From: an uncultured Hymenobacter sp.
GTDB lineage: Bacteria; Bacteroidota; Bacteroidia; Cytophagales; Hymenobacteraceae
Reading direction: 5' to 3'
DNA: 64,000 nucleotides
Assembly: GCA_913776615.1 (NCBI GenBank)
Contig: CAJYPK010000010.1
Location: forward strand, 1-64,000
Of the stretch, positions 51,497-59,665 are shown piece after piece. A program made the position numbers and the translations under genes. Numbering within the stretch: the first letter of the stretch is position 1; every line of letters begins with the position of its first letter. The notes under the pieces are model-generated. The model was not told where the DNA came from. It made no database searches and worked only from the letters and a program-made list of their open reading frames with translations.

Positions 51497-52141
51497 ATGA
51501 GCCGTATTTTTTTGGTCGATGACCACACCATCGTGCGCGATGGCCTACGGGCGCTCCTCGCCAACGAGCCGGATATTGAAGTAGTGGGTGAGGCCGGCAA
51601 CGGTCAGGAACTGCTCGACCAGCTCCCCACCAAGCCCGCCGATGTAGTGCTGCTCGATGCCAACATGCCCGTGCTTGACGGTCTGGCTACCACGCTGCGC
51701 CTACGGGCCGAGTTTCCGCAGGTGCGGGTGCTCATCCTGAGCATGCTGGCCCATGAGCGCTACATCGGGCAGCTATTCGACGCCGGAGCGGCTGGCTACG
51801 TGCTCAAGAGCGCGGAGAAGGGCGAAATCCTGGTGGCCATCCAAACGGTGATTGCCGGCCGGCATTTTCTGTGCAGCGACTTGGGCCTTAACATGCTACG
51901 CAAGGTGCTGGCCAAAAACGACGAGCCCGAAGAAACCGCCAAGGCCAGCCGCCTCTCGCGCCGCGAAAGTGAAGTCCTGCAGCTGCTAGCCGAAGGGCTC
52001 ACCACCAATGAGATAGCCGAAAAGCTTTTCACCAGCAAGCGCACCATCGAAACCCACCGCCAGAACATTCTGGAAAAAACCCAGACCAAGAATACGGCCG
52101 CCCTCATCCGGCTGGCCGTAACGCAGGGCCTGCTCGACTAA
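51497..52141 (+). CDS. NarL/LuxR-type response regulator
   Basis: The protein has 214 residues. The receiver domain (1-120) has the acidic pair VDDH at the N-terminus, the phosphoacceptor Asp in VVLLDANMPVLDGLAT and the conserved Lys in YVLKSAEKGE. The C-terminal LuxR-type helix-turn-helix (LSRRESEVLQLLAEGLTTNE IAEKLFTSKRTIETH) binds DNA. It should be activated by a histidine kinase, none of which is next to it. It ends before a strong terminator and seems to be monocistronic. Confidence 0.93.
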   Translation: MSRIFLVDDHTIVRDGLRALLANEPDIEVVGEAGNGQELLDQLPTKPADVVLLDANMPVLDGLATTLRLRAEFPQVRVLILSMLAHERYIGQLFDAGAAGYVLKSAEKGEILVAIQTVIAGRHFLCSDLGLNMLRKVLAKNDEPEETAKASRLSRRESEVLQLLAEGLTTNEIAEKLFTSKRTIETHRQNILEKTQTKNTAALIRLAVTQGLLD

Positions 52142-52161
52142 CCTGGATTTTTCAGCCAACT

Positions 52162-52207
52162 AAAAAGGCCCGGCTCCTTCCGCGTACGGAGGGAGCCGGG
52201 CCTTTTT
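52162..52207. terminator. Bidirectional terminator
   Basis: Arms 52162-52182 and 52187-52207 pair over 21 bases with one mismatch (AAAAAGGCCCGGCTCC core), with a 4-base loop and A5/T5 ends. It lies between the convergent response regulator and KGG-protein genes. Confidence 0.86.
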
Positions 52208-52236
52208 GCTACCGGTTGGCTAGGGCGCGACGACCG

Positions 52237-52545
52237 CTATTTGGTCGTTTTGCCCTTGGCCTTGGCGGCGGCTTCGGTAGTGGCGCGGCTGGGGCCGCGG
52301 CGGCTGGTGAGGCCGCCTTTACGGCCAGCCTCGCGGGCTTCTTCGGTGGTCCATTTGTGGCCCTGGCCGCTGGCGTGCGAGGCCTTGCCACCTTCGCTGG
52401 CAATGCGGCGCTGCTCGGCCGGGTCCATGCTGGCAAAGCCGCGGCGGCTGGTGCGGCTACCGTCGCCAATGCGGGCGGCGGGGCGGGTTTTGAGCGGCGT
52501 GGGCAGGGCCGAGCCGGCGGGCTGGTTATTCAGAGTGGGCTTCAT
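52237..52545 (-). CDS. KGG-domain stress-type protein (YciG/Con-10 like)
   Basis: The protein has 102 residues and is small, basic and disordered. It has the characteristic repeats RRGFASMDPAEQRRIASEGGKASH, then GHKWTTEEAREAGRKGGLTS with the K-G-G type steps of the stress-induced YciG/Con-10 group. Such proteins rise in stationary phase or desiccation; no enzymatic activity is expected. The C-terminus is Lys- and Ala-rich, possibly nucleic-acid binding. Monocistronic. Confidence 0.82.
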   Translation of the reverse strand: MKPTLNNQPAGSALPTPLKTRPAARIGDGSRTSRRGFASMDPAEQRRIASEGGKASHASGQGHKWTTEEAREAGRKGGLTSRRGPSRATTEAAAKAKGKTTK

Positions 52546-52899
52546 AGTGGACAGGAAAAATTGGAGAAGGGTGATAGAAATGAGGAAAGCGATGCCTTTG
52601 CAACGGCTAAGTAGGGCAGAACAGCTGGGATTATCAATAATAACACCTTAATTTACAGGCTAATTACCGATTAATACGGAGCACCTCTGCGTATTTTCTC
52701 CAACTAAACCTGCGCTAAATCCCAGTTTGGCGCGGAAAACACGTAGCTGAACAGTAAGCCAGCCGTTGGAGCCTGGGCTACGGCAAGTACGCAATTGCAA
52801 AACCGGTAGTAGCACGGAGGCAAAACTTCTTCTTTTTACTAGTAATCAATCCGTTGCTGACCGTACATTTGTCCCACTCTCCTTTTCCACTCGCTTGCT
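52546..52899. promoter_or_regulatory. Divergent intergenic region between the KGG and STAS-like genes
   Basis: These 354 bases are more AT-rich than their surroundings and carry no convincing frame. TACATTTG at 52864-52871 matches TAnnTTTG and would serve the STAS-like gene with a leader of about 25-30 bases. A promoter for the KGG gene on the complement is expected but was not pinned down. Confidence 0.5.
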
Positions 52900-53328
52900 A
52901 TGAGCAATACCTTCTTCTTGCTTATTCTGCCTACGCGCACGCTCACCATTCACCTGGGCAGCTACCGGCAATGCACGGGCCTGAGCCTGCGCGGCAGTTG
53001 CATCAGCGAGGCCGACGCGGCGCACCTGCTGCATACCGTGCAGCAGATGCTGGAGCGCCGCCCTTCCCACGCCTGGATAGACGGCCAGCAATTACTAGCC
53101 CTGAGTCCCCTGGGCCAGCAGGCCCTGCTGCGCGCCCAAATTAGCAGCCAACAGGCTGGCACGCAATTACATTGGTGCGGCTTATCGGCCGCCCTGCGGC
53201 ACGAACTGGCGGCCAGCGGGCTAGCTACGCAGCTCACGCTGCAACCAGCGGCCAGCTACGAAGGACCGGGCTTTTTACTGCCCGAGCGGCTGGTCACTTC
53301 TACTTATCAACAGGTTCCGCAAGCCTAG
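52900..53328 (+). CDS. STAS-like domain protein
   Basis: The protein has 142 residues. The pattern of strands and helices (LTIHLGSYRQCTGLSLRGSC, LHTVQQMLERRPSHAWIDGQ, LLALSPLGQQALLRAQI, TQLHWCGLSAALRHELAASG) resembles a STAS (anti-anti-sigma-like) domain of about 100 residues, with Asp in WIDGQ followed by SPLGQQ where many members have the phosphorylatable Ser. No kinase or phosphatase partner is adjacent. The assignment is by pattern only and is moderate. Monocistronic. Confidence 0.58.
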   Translation: MSNTFFLLILPTRTLTIHLGSYRQCTGLSLRGSCISEADAAHLLHTVQQMLERRPSHAWIDGQQLLALSPLGQQALLRAQISSQQAGTQLHWCGLSAALRHELAASGLATQLTLQPAASYEGPGFLLPERLVTSTYQQVPQA

Positions 53329-53403
53329 CCCGGCGGTGGGGCAGTGGACTGCGCACCCGTACTTCGGTAGGCCAACCACCTGCGACCTAGCCAGACAGCG
53401 GCA

Positions 53404-54210
53404 CTAGCTAGCGACCGGGGTAGCTAGCAACCACTCCTGCAAGCGGCTCTTCAGCTCGGCGGCGGTCAGGCCCCGGTGAATCTCGCCGTGGCGCACCAGG
53501 CTCATCTGGCCGGTTTCCTCGCTTACTACCAGCACCACAGCATCGGTGGCCTCGGTGAGGCCCAGCGCGGCGCGGTGGCGCAGGCCCAGCGCGGCGGGCA
53601 CCTCGGGGTTCTGGCTCACGGGCAGAATGCAGCGGGCCGCCACGAGCCGCCCCTGGGCCACGATTACAGCTCCGTCGTGCAGGGGCGAAGTTTTATTGAA
53701 AATAGCCAGTAGCAGGCGCTTGCTGGGCTCGGCGTCGAGGTGGTCGCCTGACTCGGCGTAGGAGGTAAGGTCGGAAGTGAGGGTGAAGCAGATGAGCGCG
53801 CCGGTTTCCTTGCCCGACAAGCTCTTGGCGGCTTCTACGTAGGCCGATACGTCGAGCGCCCCGCCGGGCTGCCGGCTGGGCCGTCGCCACCACCCCAGCG
53901 GGCCGCCGCCCTCCAGGGCTACCTTGCCCACGTTGAGCAAAAAGCGCCGGATTTCCTGCTGAAACAGAATGATGCTGGCCAGCACGCCCACGCTCATAAA
54001 CTGCCCCAGAATGGCCGAGAGCAGCCCCAGCCCCAGCGCGTTCACCACCAGGTACACCAGGTAGAGGCTCAGCAGCCCGAGCGCCACGTTGAGCGCCACC
54101 GAGCCCCGCAGCAGCTTGTAGAGCTGATACAGCAGCCAGGTCACGAGCAGCACATCGGCCACATCGACCAGCCCGACGCGCAAAAAGGAAAAGGGAAAGG
54201 GCAGCGACAA
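53404..54210 (-). CDS. cdaA: Diadenylate cyclase, CdaA type
   Basis: The protein has about 268 residues and makes cyclic di-AMP from ATP. Three N-terminal membrane helices (about 15-85) are followed by the DAC domain with the required motifs DGA (SPLHDGAVIVAQG) and RHR (GLRHRAALGLTE), and by ILPVSQNPEVP. There is no ATG in the frame near the conserved start. I propose the TTG at 54210 (giving xSLPFPFSFLRVGLVDVADV), which matches homologues. Another TTG at 54261 would add 17 residues. It lies 60 bases after folP on the same strand and is probably co-transcribed. Confidence 0.9.
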   Translation of the reverse strand: MSLPFPFSFLRVGLVDVADVLLVTWLLYQLYKLLRGSVALNVALGLLSLYLVYLVVNALGLGLLSAILGQFMSVGVLASIILFQQEIRRFLLNVGKVALEGGGPLGWWRRPSRQPGGALDVSAYVEAAKSLSGKETGALICFTLTSDLTSYAESGDHLDAEPSKRLLLAIFNKTSPLHDGAVIVAQGRLVAARCILPVSQNPEVPAALGLRHRAALGLTEATDAVVLVVSEETGQMSLVRHGEIHRGLTAAELKSRLQEWLLATPVAS

Positions 54211-54270
54211 GGAAAAGGCAGTTGGAAGGACAAAGAACGGCCCCCGCCCCGCCGCGGGCAAGGTGGGGGG

Positions 54271-55158
54271 TTAATCTCTTCCGCGTTCGACTACCAGCTC
54301 AATCGTCTGCCGGGCCTCGGCCACGTCGTGCACGCGCAGCAGGCGCGCCCCGCCCTGCAGGGCCAGCACGTGCAGCGCCGTGGTACCATTGAGGGCCGCC
54401 TCGGGGCCGAGGCCGAGCGGCTTATACACCATGGCCTTGCGCGAGAGGCCCACCAGCAGGCCGTAGCCCAGGTGGTGCAGCTCGGGCAGGCGGCGCAGCA
54501 GCTCGTGGTTGTGGGCGGGCGTTTTGGCGAAGCCGAAGCCGGGGTCGAGCAGCACATCGGGCAGGGGCTGGCCGCCGTTGGCCTGCCGCAGCGCCGCCAG
54601 TTGGTCGCGGAAAAAACGTAGGATAGTGAGGACGAGGTCTTCGTCGTAGTGGGCCAGGCTGCGCATGGTCTGGGGATTGCCGCGCAGGTGCATGAGACAA
54701 TACGGCACCCGCAGGCGGGCTACGGTAGCCAGCATGTCGGCATCGAGGGTGCCGCCGCCGATGTCGTTGATGAGGTCGGCCCCGGCGGCCACGGCCTCGG
54801 CCGCCACGCCGGCCCGGAAGGTATCGGCCGAGAGAAACGCCTGCGGAAATTCGCGGCGCAGGGCCAGTAGGGCGGGCAGCAGCCGGGCCTGCTCCTCGGC
54901 GGGGCTGATGTCGTCGGCTCCCGGGCGCGAGCTGTATCCGCCCACGTCGAGGGCGACGGCCCCGGCCGCTAGCATGGCTTCGGCGCGGTGCAGCAGGGCC
55001 GTTTCGTCGGTTGCGGTAAAGCGCGAGCCGGGGTAGAAGGAATCGGGGGTAACGTTGAGAATGCCCATCACCTGGGGGCGGCGCAGGTCGAGCAGCCGGC
55101 CGTGGGGGCTGCGTAGTGAAGTGGTGAGGTGGTGAAGTGGGGAGCTTGGCAGCGGCAT
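54271..55158 (-). CDS. folP: Dihydropteroate synthase
   Basis: The protein has 295 residues and joins pterin pyrophosphate to p-aminobenzoate in folate synthesis. Its motifs are QVMGILNVTPDSFYPGSRF, ALDVGGYSSRPGADDISPAEE, LINDIGGGTLDADML, LMHLRGNPQTM, DVLLDPGFGFAKTPAHNHEL and GLSRKAM, with NGTTALHVLALQGGARLLRVHDV at the end, so it is complete. The N-terminal residues (PLPSSPLHHLTTSLRSPHG) are not conserved and are encoded by a GGTGANNT-type half-array. I chose the ATG at 55158. It is the head of a probable folP-cdaA transcript and divergent from the DUF1599 gene. Confidence 0.93.
   Translation of the reverse strand: MPLPSSPLHHLTTSLRSPHGRLLDLRRPQVMGILNVTPDSFYPGSRFTATDETALLHRAEAMLAAGAVALDVGGYSSRPGADDISPAEEQARLLPALLALRREFPQAFLSADTFRAGVAAEAVAAGADLINDIGGGTLDADMLATVARLRVPYCLMHLRGNPQTMRSLAHYDEDLVLTILRFFRDQLAALRQANGGQPLPDVLLDPGFGFAKTPAHNHELLRRLPELHHLGYGLLVGLSRKAMVYKPLGLGPEAALNGTTALHVLALQGGARLLRVHDVAEARQTIELVVERGRD
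55115..55138 (+). repeat. GGTGANNT half-array in the folP N-terminus
   Basis: There are three 8-base steps (AGTGAAGT, GGTGAGGT, GGTGAAGT). No facing arm was found nearby. It is read on the complement as part of LHHLTTS in FolP. Confidence 0.72.
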
Positions 55159-55230
55159 GGGTGGGGGCGGGGGAGAAAGAGGTAAATATCCGGCGTTGGG
55201 GACGAACTTGCGGGGTTTTCGAGTGGGTGG

Positions 55231-55277
55231 TTTCACCGCGGAAGGCGCGGAAGTTTGCGCGGAAGTACGCGGAGGCT
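55231..55277 (+). repeat. CCGCGGAAGGCGCGG-type repeat upstream of the DUF1599 gene
   Basis: The sequence reads CACCGCGGAAGGCGCGGAAG, then TTTGCGCGGAAGTACGCGGAGG, with repeated CGCGGA steps. It is an opposite-orientation relative of the copy at 51349-51400 and ends about 48 bases before the proposed DUF1599 start. Confidence 0.7.
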
Positions 55278-55324
55278 CGTTTGACCGGCTCACTCACTCT
55301 TTCACGCATTCGCTTCCCCACGCC

Positions 55325-55882
55325 TTGACTACCCCCGATCACTACGACCTTATTCTGAGCCGCTGCCGGGCGCTGTTTCTGGCCAAAACCCACGATTACG
55401 GCACGGCCTGGCGCATTTTGCGGCTGCCCTCCGTCACGGACCAGATTTTTATCAAGGCCAACCGCATCCGCACCATTCAGGAGGCGGGCACCCAGAAAAT
55501 TGCCGATGGGGTGGACGAAGAATTCGTGGCCATCATCAACTACTGCCTCATCGCCCTGATGCAGCTGCGCCTGCCCGCCGGCGCGCCCCTCGACCTGCCC
55601 ACTGCCGAGGTTGCCGCCGCCTACGACCACGAAAACGCCCTGAACCGCGAGCTGCTGCTGGCCAAAAACCACGATTACGGCGAAGCCTGGCGGCACATGC
55701 GCGTGAGCAGCATCACCGACCTCATTCTCATGAAGCTGCACCGCATCAAGCAGCTAGAAAATATCGGTGGCGCGGCGCTGGTGAGTGAAAGTGTAGAGGG
55801 CGGCTACCGCGATATGCTCAATTACGCCGTGTTTGCCCTCATTTTGCGCGAAGAGGCAGCCAGCGCGGGGCGGGGTGCGTAA
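55325..55882 (+). CDS. DUF1599 (Nmad1-like) protein with two tandem repeats
   Basis: The protein has 185 residues, made of two related halves: AKTHDYGTAWRILRLPSVTD (about 23-42) and AKNHDYGEAWRHMRVSSITD (about 115-134), each followed by an Arg/Lys-rich helix (ANRIRTIQEAG, LHRIKQLENIG). PF07659 (DUF1599) is also called nucleotide modification associated domain 1, from phage contexts; its chromosomal role in this phylum is unknown. The start is probably TTG at 55325 (xTTPDHYDLIL); upstream codons come from a repeat. It is divergent from folP and 39 bases ahead of the DoxX-family gene, an order conserved in this phylum as far as I recall. Confidence 0.85.
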   Translation: MTTPDHYDLILSRCRALFLAKTHDYGTAWRILRLPSVTDQIFIKANRIRTIQEAGTQKIADGVDEEFVAIINYCLIALMQLRLPAGAPLDLPTAEVAAAYDHENALNRELLLAKNHDYGEAWRHMRVSSITDLILMKLHRIKQLENIGGAALVSESVEGGYRDMLNYAVFALILREEAASAGRGA

Positions 55883-55921
55883 GCCGCTTGCCTGGGCCTC
55901 CTGACCTTTGTTGTACGACGT

Positions 55922-57064
55922 ATGCAGATTTCTCCCTCCACCCCGATGCGCCAATTTACCCGCCTGTGCTGGGCGCTGCTCGGCATTCTGTTCATTTTCT
56001 CGGGCCTCATCAAGCTCAACGACCCCGTGGGCACGGCCTATAAGCTGGAAGAATACTTCGAAGTATTCAGCGGCGACGTGCCGGCCCTGAGCTGGCTGTT
56101 CGACTGGCTGCACAACACCAGCCGCTTCCTGAGCGTGTTTTTGAGCGCCCTGGAAGTGAGCTTGGGCGTGTCGCTGCTGCTGCGCTTCTTCCTGCGCCAG
56201 ACGCTCTACATCCTGCTGGGGCTGCTGATTTTCTTCACCTTCCTCACCTTCTACTCGGCGGCCTTCAACAAGGTGACGGACTGCGGCTGCTTTGGCGACT
56301 TTATCAAGCTCAAGCCCTGGACCTCGTTCCTGAAAGACTTGTTCCTGCTGGCCTTGTGGGCAGTGGTCTTCTTCAACCAGAAGCATTTGCGTCACGCCTT
56401 CGTGCGCGGCACGGCGGGGCTCATGACCATGACGTTTGCCAGCGCGCTGGCCATCGGCATCGGGGTACGGGCGCTGGGGCACCTGCCGTACTTCGACTTC
56501 CTGCCCTATAAGGTGGGCAATAACATTCCGCAGCTCATGAAGCCGGCCGAGCCGCCGCGTTACCGCTACACCTTCGAGCGCAACGGCCAGACGATGCAAG
56601 CCGAGGAATTTCCCACGGATTCGACCTGGAAATACAAGGACATGACGGTGCTCAACCCCGAAAAATCGACGCCCGTCATCACCGATTTCGTTATCACCGA
56701 CCCTGAGGGCAACGACATTACCAAACAGGTGCTCACCGGCAATAAGCTGATTCTCATTGTCCAGAATACCAACAAGGCCGACCGCGAGCGCTTCCCCGAT
56801 TTCAACAAGCTGTTTGCCGAAGCCGTGAAGTCGCGCAAGCACATCGAGGTGCTGACCATCACGAGCACGGCGGCCGGCAAATTCGACTCCTTCCGCCACG
56901 ACGTGAATCTGGCCACGCCCTACGCCTTCGCCGACGCCACGGTGCTCAAGTCCGTCATCCGCTCCAACCCCGGCCTACTGGTGCTCCACAATGGCACCGT
57001 AATGGCCAAGTACCACTACCACGACATCCCGGCGCTGTATCAAATTGAGAAAGCCATTCAGTAG
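55922..57064 (+). CDS. DoxX/MauE-like membrane protein with thioredoxin-like C-terminal part (BT_3928 family)
   Basis: The protein has 380 residues. Four to five membrane helices in the first half carry LLGILFIFSGLIKLNDPVGTAYK and the family motif VTDCGCFGDFIKLKPWTSFLKD (paired Cys, as in MauE/DoxX). After a linker, the C-terminal half (KLILIVQNTNKADRERFPDF, IEVLTITS, NPGLLVLHNGTVMAKYHYHD) resembles a thioredoxin-like fold without the active-site Cys pair. A role in membrane redox or thiol chemistry is inference. It follows the DUF1599 gene by 39 bases and is probably co-transcribed with it. Confidence 0.85.
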   Translation: MQISPSTPMRQFTRLCWALLGILFIFSGLIKLNDPVGTAYKLEEYFEVFSGDVPALSWLFDWLHNTSRFLSVFLSALEVSLGVSLLLRFFLRQTLYILLGLLIFFTFLTFYSAAFNKVTDCGCFGDFIKLKPWTSFLKDLFLLALWAVVFFNQKHLRHAFVRGTAGLMTMTFASALAIGIGVRALGHLPYFDFLPYKVGNNIPQLMKPAEPPRYRYTFERNGQTMQAEEFPTDSTWKYKDMTVLNPEKSTPVITDFVITDPEGNDITKQVLTGNKLILIVQNTNKADRERFPDFNKLFAEAVKSRKHIEVLTITSTAAGKFDSFRHDVNLATPYAFADATVLKSVIRSNPGLLVLHNGTVMAKYHYHDIPALYQIEKAIQ

Positions 57065-57168
57065 TTGTTAATGGTTAATTGTTAGTTGTTAATTTTCTTT
57101 CCGGGCGACCATCAGCCGTCACAACTCATTATCAACTAACAATTAACAACTAATAACTAACAATTAAT
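57064..57168. repeat. Facing GTTAATT heptamer arrays between two operon-like genes
   Basis: The left arm (from 57064) has steps GTTGTTA, ATGGTTA, ATTGTTA, GTTGTTA. The right arm (about 57123-57168) has inverted steps CAACTAACAATTAACAAC and further. The spacer is 26 bases and GC-rich. It fills the whole gap between the DoxX-family gene and the ABC permease gene. Confidence 0.87.
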
Positions 57169-57173
57169 CAAGG

Positions 57174-58232
57174 ATGCTCTCCTTTCTTCTGCGTCGTCTG
57201 GGCCAGGGCCTGCTCGTATTGGTGGGCGTGGCCTGCACCGTTTTTTTTCTCTTCAACGTGCTGCCCGGCGACCCCGCCGCCCTGCTCGCCGGGCAACGCA
57301 CCGACCTGGCTACTAAGGCCGCCATCAACGCCGACCTCGGCCTCGACCAGCCCCTGCCCGCCCGCCTGCTGGGCTATCTCAACGATGCCTCGCCGCTGGG
57401 CGTGCATCGGCGCGACTCGGCTGGCGTGGCCCGCTACGGCGGCGTGGCGCTGCTGCCGCTGGGCCAGCAGCGCGCCGTGGTGCTGAAGTGGCCCTACCTG
57501 CGCCGCTCGTTTCAAAGCAATCAGGATGTGCTAAGCATCCTGCTCGACCGCTTTCCGGGCACCTTGTGGCTGGCCCTGGCGGCCATGCTGCTGGCGGCGG
57601 TGGGCGGCATCGCGCTGGGCGTAGCCGCCGCGCTGCGCCCGCAGTCGTGGCTGGATAGAGCCTTGGTAACTACCTCCGTGCTGGGCATTTCGGTACCGTC
57701 GTTCGTGGCGGCCATTCTCATCGCCGTCAGCTTTGGCTTCTACTGGAGCCACTGGACGGGCCTCAGTCTCACCGGGCAGCTCTACGAAACCGACCCATTC
57801 ACCGCCGAGCGTCACTTGGTGCTGCGCAACCTGCTGCTGCCCGCCGTGGCGCTGGGCGTGCGCCCGCTGGCCGTGATTATGCAGCTCACCCGCTCCAGCA
57901 TGCTCGACGTGCTCAGCCAGGACTACATCCGCACGGCCCGGGCCAAGGGCCTGAGCCCCGGCCGCACCGTGCGCCGCCACGCCCTACGCAACGCCCTCAA
58001 CCCGGTAGTCACGGCCGTCTCCGGCTGGCTGGCCTCGCTCATGGCCGGCGCGTTCTTCATCGAATACATTTTCAACTGGAAGGGCTTGGGCACCACCACC
58101 CTACGCGCCGTCGAAAACCTCGATTTCCCGGTCGTGATGGGCGCCACGCTCTTCGTCGCCGCCATCTTCGTGCTGGTCAACATCGCCGTCGATATGCTCT
58201 ACGCCCTGCTCGATCCGCGCGTTCGCATTTAG
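57174..58232 (+). CDS. Oligopeptide-type ABC transporter permease (DppB/OppB family)
   Basis: The protein has 352 residues. The N-terminal helix and loop (LVLVGVACTVFFLFNVLPGDPA) match the OppB N-terminus. Five further helices follow, and the EAA loop for the ATPase is DYIRTARAKGLSPGRTVRRHALRNALNPVV. GAFFIEYIFNWKGLG is also typical. Partner permease, ATPase and binding protein genes are not adjacent, so it is an orphan in this window. The TAG stop is followed two bases later by the arms of the aroK-side octamer element. Confidence 0.9.
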   Translation: MLSFLLRRLGQGLLVLVGVACTVFFLFNVLPGDPAALLAGQRTDLATKAAINADLGLDQPLPARLLGYLNDASPLGVHRRDSAGVARYGGVALLPLGQQRAVVLKWPYLRRSFQSNQDVLSILLDRFPGTLWLALAAMLLAAVGGIALGVAAALRPQSWLDRALVTTSVLGISVPSFVAAILIAVSFGFYWSHWTGLSLTGQLYETDPFTAERHLVLRNLLLPAVALGVRPLAVIMQLTRSSMLDVLSQDYIRTARAKGLSPGRTVRRHALRNALNPVVTAVSGWLASLMAGAFFIEYIFNWKGLGTTTLRAVENLDFPVVMGATLFVAAIFVLVNIAVDMLYALLDPRVRI

Positions 58233-58233
58233 T

Positions 58234-58359
58234 AGTGAATTGGTGAGATGGCGAACTGGTGAGTTAGTAGCTTTTATGGAGCAAGCTTCAAGACTGACTC
58301 ATTGCCCGGTTATTTCACCATCTCAATAGTTCACCATCTCACCAGTTCACCATCTCACC
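58234..58359. repeat. Facing GGTGANNT octamer arrays ahead of aroK
   Basis: Left arm 58234-58265 has four 8-base steps (AGTGAATT, GGTGAGAT, GGCGAACT, GGTGAGTT). Right arm 58312-58359 has six inverted steps (ATTTCACC, ATCTCAAT, AGTTCACC, ATCTCACC, AGTTCACC, ATCTCACC). The spacer is 46 bases. The right arm ends 2 bases before the proposed TTG start of aroK. Confidence 0.88.
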
Positions 58360-58361
58360 AC

Positions 58362-58904
58362 TTGCCAAATCATCTCTACCTCATCGGTCTGCCGGCCTCG
58401 GGTAAGACTACCCTGGGCCGCCAGCTGGCCGCGCACTACGGCCGCGAATTTCTGGACCTCGACCACCGCATCGTGGCCGAGGCGGGGCAGACTATTCCGG
58501 AAATTTTTGCCAGCGAGGGAGAGGAAGGCTTCCGGCGGCGGGAGGCGGCGGCGCTGGCGGCGGTGGCCAGCCAACCCGGGCCGCCACTAGTGGTGGCCAC
58601 CGGCGGCGGTACGCCCTGCTTTTTCGACAACTTAGCCGTGCTACACAGCTCAGGCTTTGTGCTGTGGCTCGATGTACCGCTGCGCGAACTACGGCGGCGG
58701 CTGGCCCGGCGCAACCAGGCCGCTACCCGGCCGCTGCTGGCCGCCACGGCCGCTACCACTACCCCCCAGCAGGCGCTGGCCAACTGGCTGACCCAAACCC
58801 ATGAGGCCCGGGCCGGGTTCTACCAGCAGGCGCGGCTGCGCCACCCCGGCGGCCCGGTTGCAGAGGTTGCCGCTGCCCTGGCGGCAGCTGGCTTCCAACC
58901 TTAG
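58362..58904 (+). CDS. aroK: Shikimate kinase
   Basis: The protein has 180 residues and phosphorylates shikimate in the chorismate pathway. The Walker A motif is LIGLPASGKTTLGRQLA. The shikimate-binding DLDHRIV and the TGGGTPC loop are present, as is the lid REAAALAAVA...RRRLARRNQAATRPLL. There is no ATG in frame at the 5' end. I propose TTG at 58362 (xPNHLYLIGLPASG), which gives the usual family start. An upstream TTG at 58302 would add 20 residues of His/Ser-rich sequence encoded by the repeat (IVHHLTSSPSHH). It may be translated from either. Confidence 0.9.
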   Translation: MPNHLYLIGLPASGKTTLGRQLAAHYGREFLDLDHRIVAEAGQTIPEIFASEGEEGFRRREAAALAAVASQPGPPLVVATGGGTPCFFDNLAVLHSSGFVLWLDVPLRELRRRLARRNQAATRPLLAATAATTTPQQALANWLTQTHEARAGFYQQARLRHPGGPVAEVAAALAAAGFQP

Positions 58905-58934
58905 CGGCCGAAAACCGTAGCGGGACCCGGGGCG

Positions 58935-58942
58935 TAACTTTG
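58935..58942 (+). promoter_or_regulatory. -7 promoter box for the fatty acid hydroxylase gene
   Basis: TAACTTTG matches TAnnTTTG, 31 bases after the aroK stop and about 48 bases before the ATG at 58990. Confidence 0.65.
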
Positions 58943-58989
58943 CGCAATAAAGCTATTTCTTTAGTACTAAACTACGTTCCAGCATCGCT

Positions 58990-59649
58990 ATGGCTACTCT
59001 TTCTGATACTCCCGTTGCCCCGGCTCCGCAGCCGGTGCGGCCCAAGCACAAAGGCTCGGCTCAGTTATTCAAAAACCCGGTTCTGGAGCGGCTCTCGCAC
59101 ACGCACATCGCCTTGCCGGTCAGCATATTCATTGCCACGGCCCTAGTGAGCTTGTACTACGGCATCACGCGGGGATTCGTGTCGGGCCTGACGGGCATCG
59201 GCCTGTTTCTGGGCGGGCTGCTGCTGTTTTCGCTGGTCGAATACCTGGTGCATCGCTACGTGTATCACATTCCGGCCACCACGCCCGGCCGGGCCAAGTT
59301 TCAGTACACCATGCACGGAGTGCACCACGAGTACCCCAAGGACGAAACCCGGCTGGCCATGCCGCCCATCCTGACGGTATTCGTAGCCTCGCTGCTGTTC
59401 TTTATTTTCCGGTTTGTGTTCGGCACCTGGGCCTTCGGCATCTTGTCGGGCTTCACGTTTGGCTACGCCATGTATTTGTTTGTGCACTACGCCATTCACA
59501 TGTACGCACCGCCCAAAAACTTCCTCAAAGTGTGGTGGACGCACCATGCCCAGCACCACTACCGCCAGGACGAAGTGGCCTTCGGCGTGAGCAGCACCCT
59601 CTGGGATCACATCATCGGCACCATGCCCACCAAGCGCGGCGCCGAGTAG
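58990..59649 (+). CDS. Fatty acid hydroxylase superfamily membrane protein
   Basis: The protein has 219 residues with four hydrophobic segments. The histidine boxes for a di-iron centre are present: HRYVYH, HGVHHE, HYAIH and HHAQHH. This set resembles fatty acid 2-hydroxylases of the Scs7/FA2H type, which hydroxylate fatty acids of sphingolipids or related lipids, a plausible role in Bacteroidota that make sphingolipids. The lipid substrate is inferred only. The hydrophilic N-terminus (PAPQPVRPKHKGS) is not conserved. Monocistronic, ending at a terminator. Confidence 0.87.
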   Translation: MATLSDTPVAPAPQPVRPKHKGSAQLFKNPVLERLSHTHIALPVSIFIATALVSLYYGITRGFVSGLTGIGLFLGGLLLFSLVEYLVHRYVYHIPATTPGRAKFQYTMHGVHHEYPKDETRLAMPPILTVFVASLLFFIFRFVFGTWAFGILSGFTFGYAMYLFVHYAIHMYAPPKNFLKVWWTHHAQHHYRQDEVAFGVSSTLWDHIIGTMPTKRGAE

Positions 59650-59665
59650 GCAGTACCCACCATGC

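Noticed and set aside
54271..55293. FolP starting at 55293 with a 45-residue extension
   Set aside because: The extension is non-conserved Pro/Lys sequence overlapping the upstream repeat; the ATG at 55158 is closer to the conserved core.
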